Shown here: piece after piece, positions 1 to 7,241 of the stretch | Layout of the letters: every line of letters starts with the position of its first letter | Numbering within the stretch: position 1 is the first letter of the stretch | From: Winogradskyella sp046545555 | Lineage (GTDB): Bacteria; Bacteroidota; Bacteroidia; Flavobacteriales; Flavobacteriaceae | Assembly (NCBI RefSeq): GCF_046545555.1 | Contig: NZ_JBHZTH010000001.1 | Location: 1,426,001 to 1,490,000, forward strand | Length of the DNA stretch: 64,000 bases | Reading direction: 5' to 3' | Made by a program: the position numbers and the translations under genes | The notes under the pieces: generated by a model | Seen by the model: only the letters and a program-made list of their open reading frames with translations | The model's database searches: none | What the model was told of the DNA's origin: nothing

Positions 1-646
1 GCCTTATAATTTATTTAATTATACAACTATAGGGTATCAAACCTATTTTAATTCTCAAGAAGAAATAGATCTTGTAGAGAAATTGTATTTCGAAGCTTAT
101 CGTTTAGGTGAAATTTCAGCCGATATTAATAGAGTAGAGCCTTTACTACGAGATGCTCATATAGTTTCTATAGATTTAAAGTCAGTTCGAGCAGCTGAGG
201 TAAGTGAAAATCAAAAATACTCGCCTAATGGATTTTCTGGAAAGGAAATTTGTGCTATCTCGCGTTATGCTGGGATAAGTAATAAAGTATCTTCTTTTGG
301 AATTTATGAGTATCATAATTCTAAAAATGATAGTGCTTCTTCAATGTTATTAGCTCAAATGATTTGGTATTTTATTGAGGGTGTTAATTGTAGAGTGTTA
401 GACGATGCATTTACTAATGAAAAGCAATATCAAAAATATAACGTGTTGGTAGACGATGATGAGTTAATTTTCTATAAAAGTTTAAAAACCGGTCGTTGGT
501 GGATAGAGATTCCTTTTTTGCCAAATGTTAATAATAAATTAAAAAAGCATGCGTTATTACCTTGCATGCACTCTGACTATAAGTTAGCATTACAAGGAGA
601 GATACCAGAAAGGTGGTATAAAGCTTATAGGAAGAACAGCTTCTAA
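1..646 (+). CDS. Arginase/formimidoylglutamase-superfamily protein, 5' truncated
   Basis: The reading frame is open from base 2, so the N-terminal part lies outside the window; 214 codons are visible. It resembles the C-terminal half of ureohydrolases (arginase, agmatinase, formimidoylglutamase), metal enzymes that hydrolyse guanidino or formimino groups. The supporting stretch is VSIDLKSVRAAEVSENQKYS, followed by SPNGFSGKEICAISRYAG and a later GIYEYHN. The family's usual second metal motif has three Asp residues (SxDxDxxDP); here only the first Asp remains (SIDLKSVR), so the metal centre may be incomplete. It sits immediately upstream of gldK, and I recall an arginase-family gene in this position in other Flavobacteriaceae. 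Family membership is fairly secure; catalytic activity and substrate are not. Confidence 0.75.
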   Translation, partial: PYNLFNYTTIGYQTYFNSQEEIDLVEKLYFEAYRLGEISADINRVEPLLRDAHIVSIDLKSVRAAEVSENQKYSPNGFSGKEICAISRYAGISNKVSSFGIYEYHNSKNDSASSMLLAQMIWYFIEGVNCRVLDDAFTNEKQYQKYNVLVDDDELIFYKSLKTGRWWIEIPFLPNVNNKLKKHALLPCMHSDYKLALQGEIPERWYKAYRKNSF

Positions 647-697
647 AATTGACGTTTAATCGATAATTTAACAGTTAAAGTATCGATGAAATGCATT

Positions 698-775
698 TTT
701 TAAGGACGAAATGCAAAAAAAAATAGAAAAAAGTTGTTTTTTAAAAATTATATAAATATGTTTACGTCCTTAAAA
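698..775. repeat. 11-bp inverted repeat bracketing the gld promoter
   Basis: TTTTAAGGACG at 698-708 is the exact reverse complement of CGTCCTTAAAA at 765-775. The arms enclose the candidate -33 and -7 boxes. A pair of direct repeats GAAATGCA (688-695 and 708-715) lies next to the left arm. It could be an operator, a stem in a read-through transcript from upstream, or chance in AT-rich DNA. Confidence 0.5.
734..764 (+). promoter_or_regulatory. Candidate promoter of the gld operon (Bacteroidetes -33/-7)
   Basis: TTG at 734-736 is followed after 20 bases by TATGTTTA at 757-764, one mismatch from the Bacteroidetes -7 consensus TAnnTTTG. Transcription would begin near 770 and leave a leader of about 35 bases before the gldK ATG. 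The element lies between the arms of an 11-bp inverted repeat (698-708 and 765-775). Confidence 0.5.
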
Positions 776-806
776 TTAAGGAGAACTAATTTAACCTCGA
801 GTTACT

Positions 807-2159
807 ATGAATATTAAGAAGTTTATTTTACTAACCACAGTATTGATTTTGGTTGCCAGTTGTAATTCTGGAGACCGAGGACAATTGGTCGGTGTTAAAG
901 GTAAATCATGGCACCCAGAAAAACCTTATGGAATGACATTAGTTCCTGGAGGAGCGTTTATTATGGGTAAATCAGATGATGATATTGCTGGTGTGCAAGA
1001 TGCTCCAACTAAAACAGCAACTGTACGCGCTTTCTATATGGACGAAACAGAAATCACTAATAGTGAGTATCGTCAATTTGTAGAATGGGTAAGAGATTCT
1101 ATCTTAAGATTAAAGTTAGCAGAAATGGCTGACTTGGAAGGAAAAACTCCAGGGAATGGTGATATAGGTGAGTTTGCTTATTTAGATTCAAATCCAGACG
1201 ATCTTAATGCATACGAAAGTTATATGCTTAATACTTATGGTAATGAGCAAAGAAAAATAAATCGTGATCCAGAATTATTTTTTGATACTTCTGAATACCC
1301 AGATGAATTATATGCTGAGGTTATGGATGGTATGTATTTACCATTAGAAGAATCTTATAACGGACAACGTACTTGGGATGTAAAGCAATTTAAATTTCAG
1401 TATACCTATATGGATATTGCTAAAGCAGCAAAAGATAGAAGCTTAAGACGTTCAGAAGTTATAGAACAAGAAGAGGTAGAAATCTATCCAGATACAACAG
1501 CTTGGATACGAGATTTTGCTTATTCATATAATGAGCCAATGCATAATGATTATTTTTGGCATGATGCCTATGGGGATTATCCTGTGGTTGGTGTGTCTTG
1601 GAAGCAGGCAAGAGCGTTTTGTCAGTGGAGAACAATAAATCATAATGGCTACCAAAAAAGTAAAGGTAAACAACCAGTAAATGCTTATAGATTACCTTCT
1701 GAAGCAGAATGGGAATATGCAGCTCGTGGAGGTCTTCAAGGTGGAACTTATCCTTGGGGTGGCCCATATGCTAAAAATGATAGAGGATGCTTTATGGCAA
1801 ACTTTAAGCCATTAAGAGGTGATTATGCAGCAGATCAAGCATTGTATACTGTAGAAGCCGACGCTTACGATCCTAATGATTTTAACTTATACAATATGGC
1901 AGGAAATGTCTCTGAATGGGTAGCTGGTTCTTATGATCCAGGTTCTTATGAGTTTTCTTCAACAATTAATCCTAATGTTAATGATCCAGATAATGCGCGT
2001 AAAGTAGTTAGAGGAGGTTCTTGGAAAGATGTTGCATACTTCTTACAAGTGAGCTCAAGAGACTACGAATATGCCGATTCGGCTAGAAGCTATATTGGTT
2101 TTAGAACAGTTCAAGATTATATGGGAACTGAAGTTACCAAAAACGCTGCAACAAACTAA
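807..2159 (+). CDS. gldK: Gliding motility / type IX secretion lipoprotein GldK
   Basis: GldK is an outer-membrane lipoprotein that forms, with GldN, the periplasmic ring of the type IX secretion system (T9SS). The 450-residue product starts with a lipoprotein signal peptide; the lipobox LVASC places the modified Cys at residue 19. The rest is a formylglycine-generating-enzyme-like (FGE-sulfatase) fold, seen in MTLVPGGAFIMG near residue 43, LPSEAEWEYAARGG near 300, NMAGNVSEWVAG near 370 and VVRGGSWKD near 400. GldK members use this fold structurally, so enzymatic activity is not implied. It heads gldK-gldL-gldM-gldN, the order conserved in gliding Bacteroidetes. The start is the ATG in front of the signal peptide. 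Confidence 0.96.
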   Translation: MNIKKFILLTTVLILVASCNSGDRGQLVGVKGKSWHPEKPYGMTLVPGGAFIMGKSDDDIAGVQDAPTKTATVRAFYMDETEITNSEYRQFVEWVRDSILRLKLAEMADLEGKTPGNGDIGEFAYLDSNPDDLNAYESYMLNTYGNEQRKINRDPELFFDTSEYPDELYAEVMDGMYLPLEESYNGQRTWDVKQFKFQYTYMDIAKAAKDRSLRRSEVIEQEEVEIYPDTTAWIRDFAYSYNEPMHNDYFWHDAYGDYPVVGVSWKQARAFCQWRTINHNGYQKSKGKQPVNAYRLPSEAEWEYAARGGLQGGTYPWGGPYAKNDRGCFMANFKPLRGDYAADQALYTVEADAYDPNDFNLYNMAGNVSEWVAGSYDPGSYEFSSTINPNVNDPDNARKVVRGGSWKDVAYFLQVSSRDYEYADSARSYIGFRTVQDYMGTEVTKNAATN

Positions 2160-2254
2160 AAAAGTAAAAATTAAATAACAACCCAAATTAAATTAACCTA
2201 CTTAAGTTAAATACATCCATTTATAACTTAAACTAAACTTAAAACAAAAAAATT

Positions 2255-2890
2255 ATGGCACAGAAAGGTAAAATGACAATAACAAACATGATCTACGGAT
2301 TAGGAGCGGCAATCGTAATCGTAGGTGCATTATTTAAAATACAACACTGGCCATATGGTTCAGAAATTTTAACACTTGGTATGATTGTAGAGGCTTTAGT
2401 ATTTACATACTCAGCTTTTGAAAGACAACAATCAGATTTAGATTGGTCTTTAGTATATCCTGAGTTAGCAGGAGGACAAACCCTAGGTGGTAAAAAGAAA
2501 AAAGAAGAACCTAAAGATGCAGAAGGTTTATTATCTAAAAAATTAGACAACTTGTTAAAAGATGCTAAGATAGATGGTGAACTAATGGCAAGTTTAGGAG
2601 ATAGTATTAAAAACTTTGAAGGTGCTGCTAAGAATTTAAACCCAACGGTAGATTCTATGACAGCTCAAAAGAAATATAGCGAAGAGATGTCTTTAGCAGC
2701 TGCACAAATGGAGTCTTTAAACAGTCTTTACAAAGTACAGATGGAAAGCGCTAATCGCCAAGCTGCAATTAACGAGGAAGCAGTTGAAAATGCGACTAAA
2801 TTAAAAGAGCAAATGCAATCCTTAGCATCTAACTTATCATCTTTAAATGGTGTATATGGTGGTATGTTAACTGCTATGAACAAAAACTAA
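2255..2890 (+). CDS. gldL: Type IX secretion motor stator protein GldL
   Basis: GldL is the inner-membrane part of the GldLM rotary motor, which uses the proton gradient to power type IX secretion and gliding. The 211-residue protein has two N-terminal membrane segments (about residues 9-29 and 36-54) and a long cytoplasmic tail predicted to be mostly helical. Lys28 and His31 at the end of the first helix and Glu46 in the second match the polar residues that family studies implicate in proton coupling. The motif DWSLVYPELAGG after the second helix is typical of GldL. It lies 95 bases after gldK and 48 bases before gldM, in one operon. Confidence 0.96.
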   Translation: MAQKGKMTITNMIYGLGAAIVIVGALFKIQHWPYGSEILTLGMIVEALVFTYSAFERQQSDLDWSLVYPELAGGQTLGGKKKKEEPKDAEGLLSKKLDNLLKDAKIDGELMASLGDSIKNFEGAAKNLNPTVDSMTAQKKYSEEMSLAAAQMESLNSLYKVQMESANRQAAINEEAVENATKLKEQMQSLASNLSSLNGVYGGMLTAMNKN

Positions 2891-2938
2891 TTGGTTTTTA
2901 TAATCGAGATTTAATTAACATTTAAAAACTAAATTACA

Positions 2939-4513
2939 ATGGCAGGAGGAAAAGCATCTGCAAGGCAGAAAATGATTAACTTAATGTACTTAGTATTTAT
3001 TGCTATGATGGCAATGAATATGTCTAAAGAAGTACTATCCGCTTTCGGATTGATGGACGTAAAGTTTGCTGAGTCTAATGCAGTAGCGACAGAAAAAAAT
3101 GGAGCATTGTTAGCAGATTTAGAGACTAAGGCTGAAGAAAAGAAAGAGGAATTTGCTGTACCTTTTAATAAGGCTACAGAAGTGAATGCAGTTTCAGATA
3201 AATTTTTTACATATATAGGTTCTTTAAAGCAAGACTTGCTTAGAGAAGGAAAATATGAAGTAGAAGAAGAAACAGGTCAGTTACCATTTGAATCAATGGA
3301 TAAGACTGATATACTTGATGAAATGTGGTTTACTGGTGATAGAGAAACTATCAAAGGGCAAGAAGTAATCTCTAAAATAGAAGCTTATAAAGCAGATATT
3401 AAGAAAATTCTTGGATCTGATGTAAAGTATAAAAAGGCTATTGAGCGCTTAGATAAGCGTTTTTCTACGGCAGAAGTTGAAACTAAAGAAGGAATAACGA
3501 AAAGTTGGTTAAACTATAATTTTCAAGGATTCCCAGCGATTGCTTCTTACACAAAGTTAACTGCTATGCAAAACGATGTTAAGATGACAGAAGCTAACAT
3601 GTTCAACCTATTTTTAGGGAATAGTTTAGACGAGGCTGTATCTTTAAAGAAATATCAAGCTATCGTATTGGCTGATAAGTCTGCATTTTTTGCTGGCGAA
3701 AAATTTCAAGGTAAGGTTGTTCTAGGGAAATATGCAAATGTTACACCTACTAAACTAACTGTACAAGGAAAGGAAATAAATGTAAGTGAAGCAATTGATT
3801 CTACCGGTGCTGCAAAATTAGACTTTAATGTTGGTAATGTTGGAGAGCAAAAGATAAATGGAACTTTTACATTTTTAGAAGATGGAAAGCCATTAGAAAT
3901 TCCAATTGTAGGTAATTATGTAGTAGTACCTAGACCAAACTCAGCTACAATTTCTGCTGATAAGATGAATGTTGTTTATCGAGGTGTACCAAACCCAATG
4001 ACAATTTCTTTTGCTGGTGTTCCAGATAATAAAGTAAATGCGTCAGGAGCTGGTTTATCTAAAGCATCTGGTCAAGGAAAGTATGTAGTTAACGCAGGTT
4101 CTGGTAAGGAAATGACAATTAATGTTACTGCAACTCTAGATGATGGGTCTAAAGCAAGCGATAGCAAAACATTTAGAATTAAAGATATTCCTGCACCAAC
4201 TGGAGTTATGGCTGGTCAAACAGGAGTAGTGAAGTTACCAAAGCGTAATGTAGAAATAGGTACTGTTAGTGCTAAATTAGATGATTTTGTATTTGATTTA
4301 CCGATTAACGTAACTTCATTTAAAATTAAGGTGCCTGGTCAACCTACAGTTAATGTAGTTGGTACAAAAATGAACGCACAAGCCAAGTCAGCTATTAAAA
4401 AAGCGCGTAGAGGTGATAACATTACGATCTTTGAAATTAAAGCTAAGATACAAGGTAACTCAAAGTATAGATTAAAGAATGTATCTCCTGTTATTGTTGA
4501 AGTAACTAACTAG
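2939..4513 (+). CDS. gldM: Type IX secretion motor protein GldM
   Basis: GldM partners GldL. It has a single N-terminal membrane helix (about residues 12-31) and a long periplasmic arm that transmits motor movement to the GldK/GldN ring. The length, 524 residues, is usual for the family. The N-terminus (MAGGKASARQKMINLMYLVF) is strongly conserved, and the periplasmic region reads as a helical domain (about 40-225) followed by beta-rich domains, consistent with the known four-domain arm. The ATG at 2939 follows an A-rich, purine-poor leader with no strong Shine-Dalgarno site, which is normal for this phylum. It is the third gene of the gld operon. Confidence 0.96.
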   Translation: MAGGKASARQKMINLMYLVFIAMMAMNMSKEVLSAFGLMDVKFAESNAVATEKNGALLADLETKAEEKKEEFAVPFNKATEVNAVSDKFFTYIGSLKQDLLREGKYEVEEETGQLPFESMDKTDILDEMWFTGDRETIKGQEVISKIEAYKADIKKILGSDVKYKKAIERLDKRFSTAEVETKEGITKSWLNYNFQGFPAIASYTKLTAMQNDVKMTEANMFNLFLGNSLDEAVSLKKYQAIVLADKSAFFAGEKFQGKVVLGKYANVTPTKLTVQGKEINVSEAIDSTGAAKLDFNVGNVGEQKINGTFTFLEDGKPLEIPIVGNYVVVPRPNSATISADKMNVVYRGVPNPMTISFAGVPDNKVNASGAGLSKASGQGKYVVNAGSGKEMTINVTATLDDGSKASDSKTFRIKDIPAPTGVMAGQTGVVKLPKRNVEIGTVSAKLDDFVFDLPINVTSFKIKVPGQPTVNVVGTKMNAQAKSAIKKARRGDNITIFEIKAKIQGNSKYRLKNVSPVIVEVTN

Positions 4514-4577
4514 GATAATTTTTAATTGATAAAAACGTTACTGATAAAAAAAACCCAAATTATTAATATAAAGTAAG

Positions 4578-5486
4578 ATGAAAATAAAAAATGTTTTATA
4601 TATAGGATTAGCACTGTTTGCAACAAACACAATGTTTGCTCAGTCTAATGTCCTTAATGCTAAAATTCCTGAGGAAATTGGCATGAAAACTGAAGCAGAA
4701 TTACTTCTAGATAACGATAAGCCATTAGAGTATGGTTATGTTGGAGATAGAGACATCTTGTTTTCTAAGATGACTTGGGAAAAGGTAGTTTTAGATGAAC
4801 GTGTTAACTTTCCATTATATTTCCCTGTAGATGGTAATCTTGGTGATGATAGAAAATCTTTATACCAAGTTTTAACAGAAAATATGGAAAGTGGTATGAT
4901 ACCTAAAGTGTATGCGGATTCATATTTTACAGAAGAGCGTACGTTAAAGGATTTAGCTGCATCGCTTACGATGACTAAAATTACTGATGCGGGTATTGAC
5001 TACATGAATGAAAATGGTGTAGGAGAAGACGAAATTCCTGAAGAATATATTATTAAAAGAGATATTGGTCCTGCTGATATAAACTCTTATTTAATAAAAG
5101 GCCTTTGGTATTTCGATAAGCGTCAAGGAGAATTAAAATACCGCATTTTAGGTATTGCTCCAGCGGCACCAGATGTAAACTTTATTGATGATGAGAATTC
5201 GGAAAATAGTGAGCCAATACCTATGTTTTGGGTATTCTTTCCAGAGGTAAGAGATATTTTACACGAGGCTAAATCATTTAATAACAAAAATAGTTCATCA
5301 CCAATTTCTTTTGATCACTTATTAAATAGTCGTCGTTTCCATGGATTAATTTACAAGGAAGAGAATGTTTATGGTGATAGAGAAGTTAAGGAGTATATTG
5401 CTGAAAATGCATTAATGCAACTTTTAGAATCAGAACGTATCAAAGATAAAATTAGAGATTTTGAACAAGACATGTGGAGTTATTAA
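4578..5486 (+). CDS. gldN: Type IX secretion / gliding protein GldN
   Basis: GldN is a periplasmic protein that associates with GldK beneath the outer membrane and is required for T9SS function. The 302-residue product begins with a Sec signal peptide ending near FAQS (about residue 22). Family-typical segments include SKMTWEKVVLDERVNFPLYF near residue 63 and the C-terminal FDHLLNSRRFHGLIYKEENV region, where the RRF stretch is conserved. It is the last gene of the operon and is followed 22 bases later by a strong intrinsic terminator. No second GldN/GldO-type copy lies in the window. Confidence 0.95.
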   Translation: MKIKNVLYIGLALFATNTMFAQSNVLNAKIPEEIGMKTEAELLLDNDKPLEYGYVGDRDILFSKMTWEKVVLDERVNFPLYFPVDGNLGDDRKSLYQVLTENMESGMIPKVYADSYFTEERTLKDLAASLTMTKITDAGIDYMNENGVGEDEIPEEYIIKRDIGPADINSYLIKGLWYFDKRQGELKYRILGIAPAAPDVNFIDDENSENSEPIPMFWVFFPEVRDILHEAKSFNNKNSSSPISFDHLLNSRRFHGLIYKEENVYGDREVKEYIAENALMQLLESERIKDKIRDFEQDMWSY

Positions 5487-5508
5487 TTAACGCACATAAG
5501 AAATACAA

Positions 5509-5537
5509 AACGCCCACTTTTTAAGTGGGCGTTTTTA
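5509..5537 (+). terminator. Intrinsic terminator of the gld operon
   Basis: The stem AACGCCCACTT (5509-5519) pairs with AAGTGGGCGTT across a short T-rich loop and is followed by a T tract. It lies 22 bases after the gldN stop. Confidence 0.9.
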
Positions 5538-5660
5538 TTTTAAGAGAAATTCTATATTAAAAAATCAAATCGTTATGCATATAAATATACAATTGAACTA
5601 AAACCGCTTTATCGTGTGATCTTTTATTCCGAATAAGGACGTTAATTTTATTATTAAATA

Positions 5661-5685
5661 AGATTCTTGCCTTCGCAGGAATGCG
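5661..5685. repeat. Short palindromic intergenic element
   Basis: ATTCTTGC (5663-5670), a CTTC loop and GCAGGAAT (5675-5682) form an 8-bp stem with one G-U pair. Its form, ATTCYTGC-nTTC-GCAGGAAT, resembles a small palindrome that I recall as common between flavobacterial genes; a related hairpin is at 47649-47666. It lies about 25 bases before the FAD oxidoreductase start. It has no long T tract, so it is probably not a terminator. Confidence 0.5.
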
Positions 5686-5709
5686 AAACATTTATTTACT
5701 TTTACCAAA

Positions 5710-6756
5710 ATGAAACAAATCGATTACATTATTGTAGGTTGTGGGTTAGCAAGTATTTCATTTTGCGAACTCTTAAGAGCAAACCATAAGTCATTTATAG
5801 TTTTCGATGATAAGTCGCAAAAATCGTCACTAGTAGCAGCTGGATTATATAACCCAGTCATTTTAAAACGTTTTTCAGAAGTTTGGAAAGCCAAAGAGCA
5901 ACTGAAACTAGCTTTGCCAGTATATAACAAGATAGAAGTAGATTTAAATATTAAGATAGACTATAAACTTAGAATATTAAGGCGTTTCACATCAATTGAA
6001 GAAGAAAATAAATGGTTTTCTGCGTCAGACAAGCCAAGTTTAGACCCGTTTCTGTCGACAAAATTGATTAAAAATACTAATAAGGCAATAGATGCTGAGT
6101 ATGGGTTTGGTGAAGTATTACATGCAGGTCGAGTTGATACAGAAAAGTTAATTGTTGAATACAAGAAATTTTTAAAGCAAGAAGGTTATCTACACGAGTT
6201 AAGATTTAATTACGAAGAGGTTCAAATTCTAGACAATTCTTATCTATATAAAACATATATAGTATCTAACATAATTTTTGCAGAAGGCTTTGGGGTAAAG
6301 CAAAATCCATATTTTAAAGATATTCCGTTAACAGGTTCAAAAGGTGAGATTCTTACTATTAAAGCACCAAATTTAAAAATTGATTATGCCATAAAGTCGT
6401 CTGTTTTTGTAATTCCATTAGGTGATGATCTTTATAATATAGGTTCAACTTACGATAATGCAGATAAATCTAATGTACCTACAAAAGAGGCTAAGGAGAA
6501 GTTGATTGATAAAGTAAAGACCTTTATTAAATGTGATTTTGAAATAGTGGACCAACGTGCTGGAGTAAGACCAACAGTTAAGGATAGAAGGCCATTAGTT
6601 GGCGCGCACGATAAATATAAAAACCTTTATGTTTTAAATGGTTTAGGGACTAGAGGAGTAATGATAGCACCATACGTTGCAAATCAGTTATTTCAGCATA
6701 TAGAAAATCAAACTGAGTTAGATAAAGAAATTGATATTAACAGGTTTATTTCTTAA
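5710..6756 (+). CDS. FAD-dependent oxidoreductase (DAO family)
   Basis: The 348-residue protein belongs to the D-amino-acid-oxidase/glycine-oxidase-like flavoprotein superfamily. The FAD-binding Rossmann motif is at the very N-terminus (DYIIVGCGLASISFCELL, residues 4-21) and the C-terminal dinucleotide-fold signature is GLGTRGVMIAPYVA (near 315-328). GVRPTVKDRRPLVGAH near residue 285 is also typical of the family, including the oxidase domain of MnmC. The substrate cannot be read from the sequence. It has no signal peptide and should be cytoplasmic. It follows the gld terminator and ends convergently with the DUF983 gene, overlapping it by 11 bases. I recall an oxidoreductase of this type after gldN in related genomes. 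Confidence 0.85.
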   Translation: MKQIDYIIVGCGLASISFCELLRANHKSFIVFDDKSQKSSLVAAGLYNPVILKRFSEVWKAKEQLKLALPVYNKIEVDLNIKIDYKLRILRRFTSIEEENKWFSASDKPSLDPFLSTKLIKNTNKAIDAEYGFGEVLHAGRVDTEKLIVEYKKFLKQEGYLHELRFNYEEVQILDNSYLYKTYIVSNIIFAEGFGVKQNPYFKDIPLTGSKGEILTIKAPNLKIDYAIKSSVFVIPLGDDLYNIGSTYDNADKSNVPTKEAKEKLIDKVKTFIKCDFEIVDQRAGVRPTVKDRRPLVGAHDKYKNLYVLNGLGTRGVMIAPYVANQLFQHIENQTELDKEIDINRFIS

Positions 6757-7129
6757 CTAAAGATTTATCATAGCTCATAAAAAGATTAATCCAGATATTT
6801 CTAGATAATCTCATTATTATAGGCATTAGAGCAACTAGTGTGATTATGATACTAATGAAAGCCATAGTTATTGAAGATTCAAAAACTATAAAACTCATTA
6901 TAAATGCGGCAACAGCAAAAGCAACACCCACGCCATAACTAACATACATAGAACCATAAAAGAAAGAGGGTTCCATCCTATATTTAGTTTTGCAATGAGA
7001 ACAATGCTCATTAATTTTTAACGTATCAGAAAGTATATATGGATTTTTATAAGTATACATCGATTCTTGGTGGCATTTAGGGCAAGCCCCAAAAAGAATA
7101 CTATAAAGCTTCATTCCTTTTCTAATCAT
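6746..7129 (-). CDS. DUF983 family membrane protein
   Basis: The 127-residue protein matches DUF983. It has a zinc-ribbon-like N-terminal part with CPKC (about residues 16-19) and CSHC (about 43-46), followed by two hydrophobic helices (about 62-83 and 88-108). The fragment EPSFFYGSMYVSYGVGVA is characteristic of the family. The function is unknown; the two CxxC pairs suggest metal binding on the cytoplasmic side. It is monocistronic, convergent with the oxidoreductase and divergent from the ABC-F gene. A perfect minus-strand -7 box (7168-7175) lies about 40 bases upstream of its start. Confidence 0.85.
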   Translation of the reverse strand: MIRKGMKLYSILFGACPKCHQESMYTYKNPYILSDTLKINEHCSHCKTKYRMEPSFFYGSMYVSYGVGVAFAVAAFIMSFIVFESSITMAFISIIITLVALMPIIMRLSRNIWINLFMSYDKSLVKK

Positions 7130-7167
7130 AACTAAAAACGTTTATTTTTGCGTTTTTTAAGACAGTA

Positions 7168-7175
7168 CAAAGATA
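7168..7175 (-). promoter_or_regulatory. Candidate -7 box for the DUF983 gene
   Basis: On the minus strand this reads TATCTTTG, a perfect TAnnTTTG. No TTG is found at the ideal distance; TTA at 7198-7200, 22 bases away, is the nearest -33-like triplet. Confidence 0.4.
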
Positions 7176-7193
7176 AAATTTTATAATACTGGT

Positions 7194-7229
7194 ATTGTAA
7201 CAATTGTAACATTTATAGCAATTGTAATA
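7194..7229. repeat. Four tandem 9-bp units upstream of the ABC-F gene
   Basis: The units are ATTGTAACA (7194-7202), ATTGTAACA (7203-7211), TTTATAGCA (7212-7220) and ATTGTAATA (7221-7229). Three are nearly identical and one is degenerate. They end 12 bases before the ABC-F ATG and lie between two divergent genes. They may be a repeated binding site or slippage-generated spacer. Confidence 0.65.
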
Positions 7230-7241
7230 TTCAAAAAAGTT

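Noticed and set aside
1459..1767. Open frame on the minus strand inside gldK, and similar antisense frames in gldM, era, der, the beta-barrel gene, trpA and others
   Set aside because: They lie entirely within well-supported genes on the other strand or in another frame and encode no recognisable protein.
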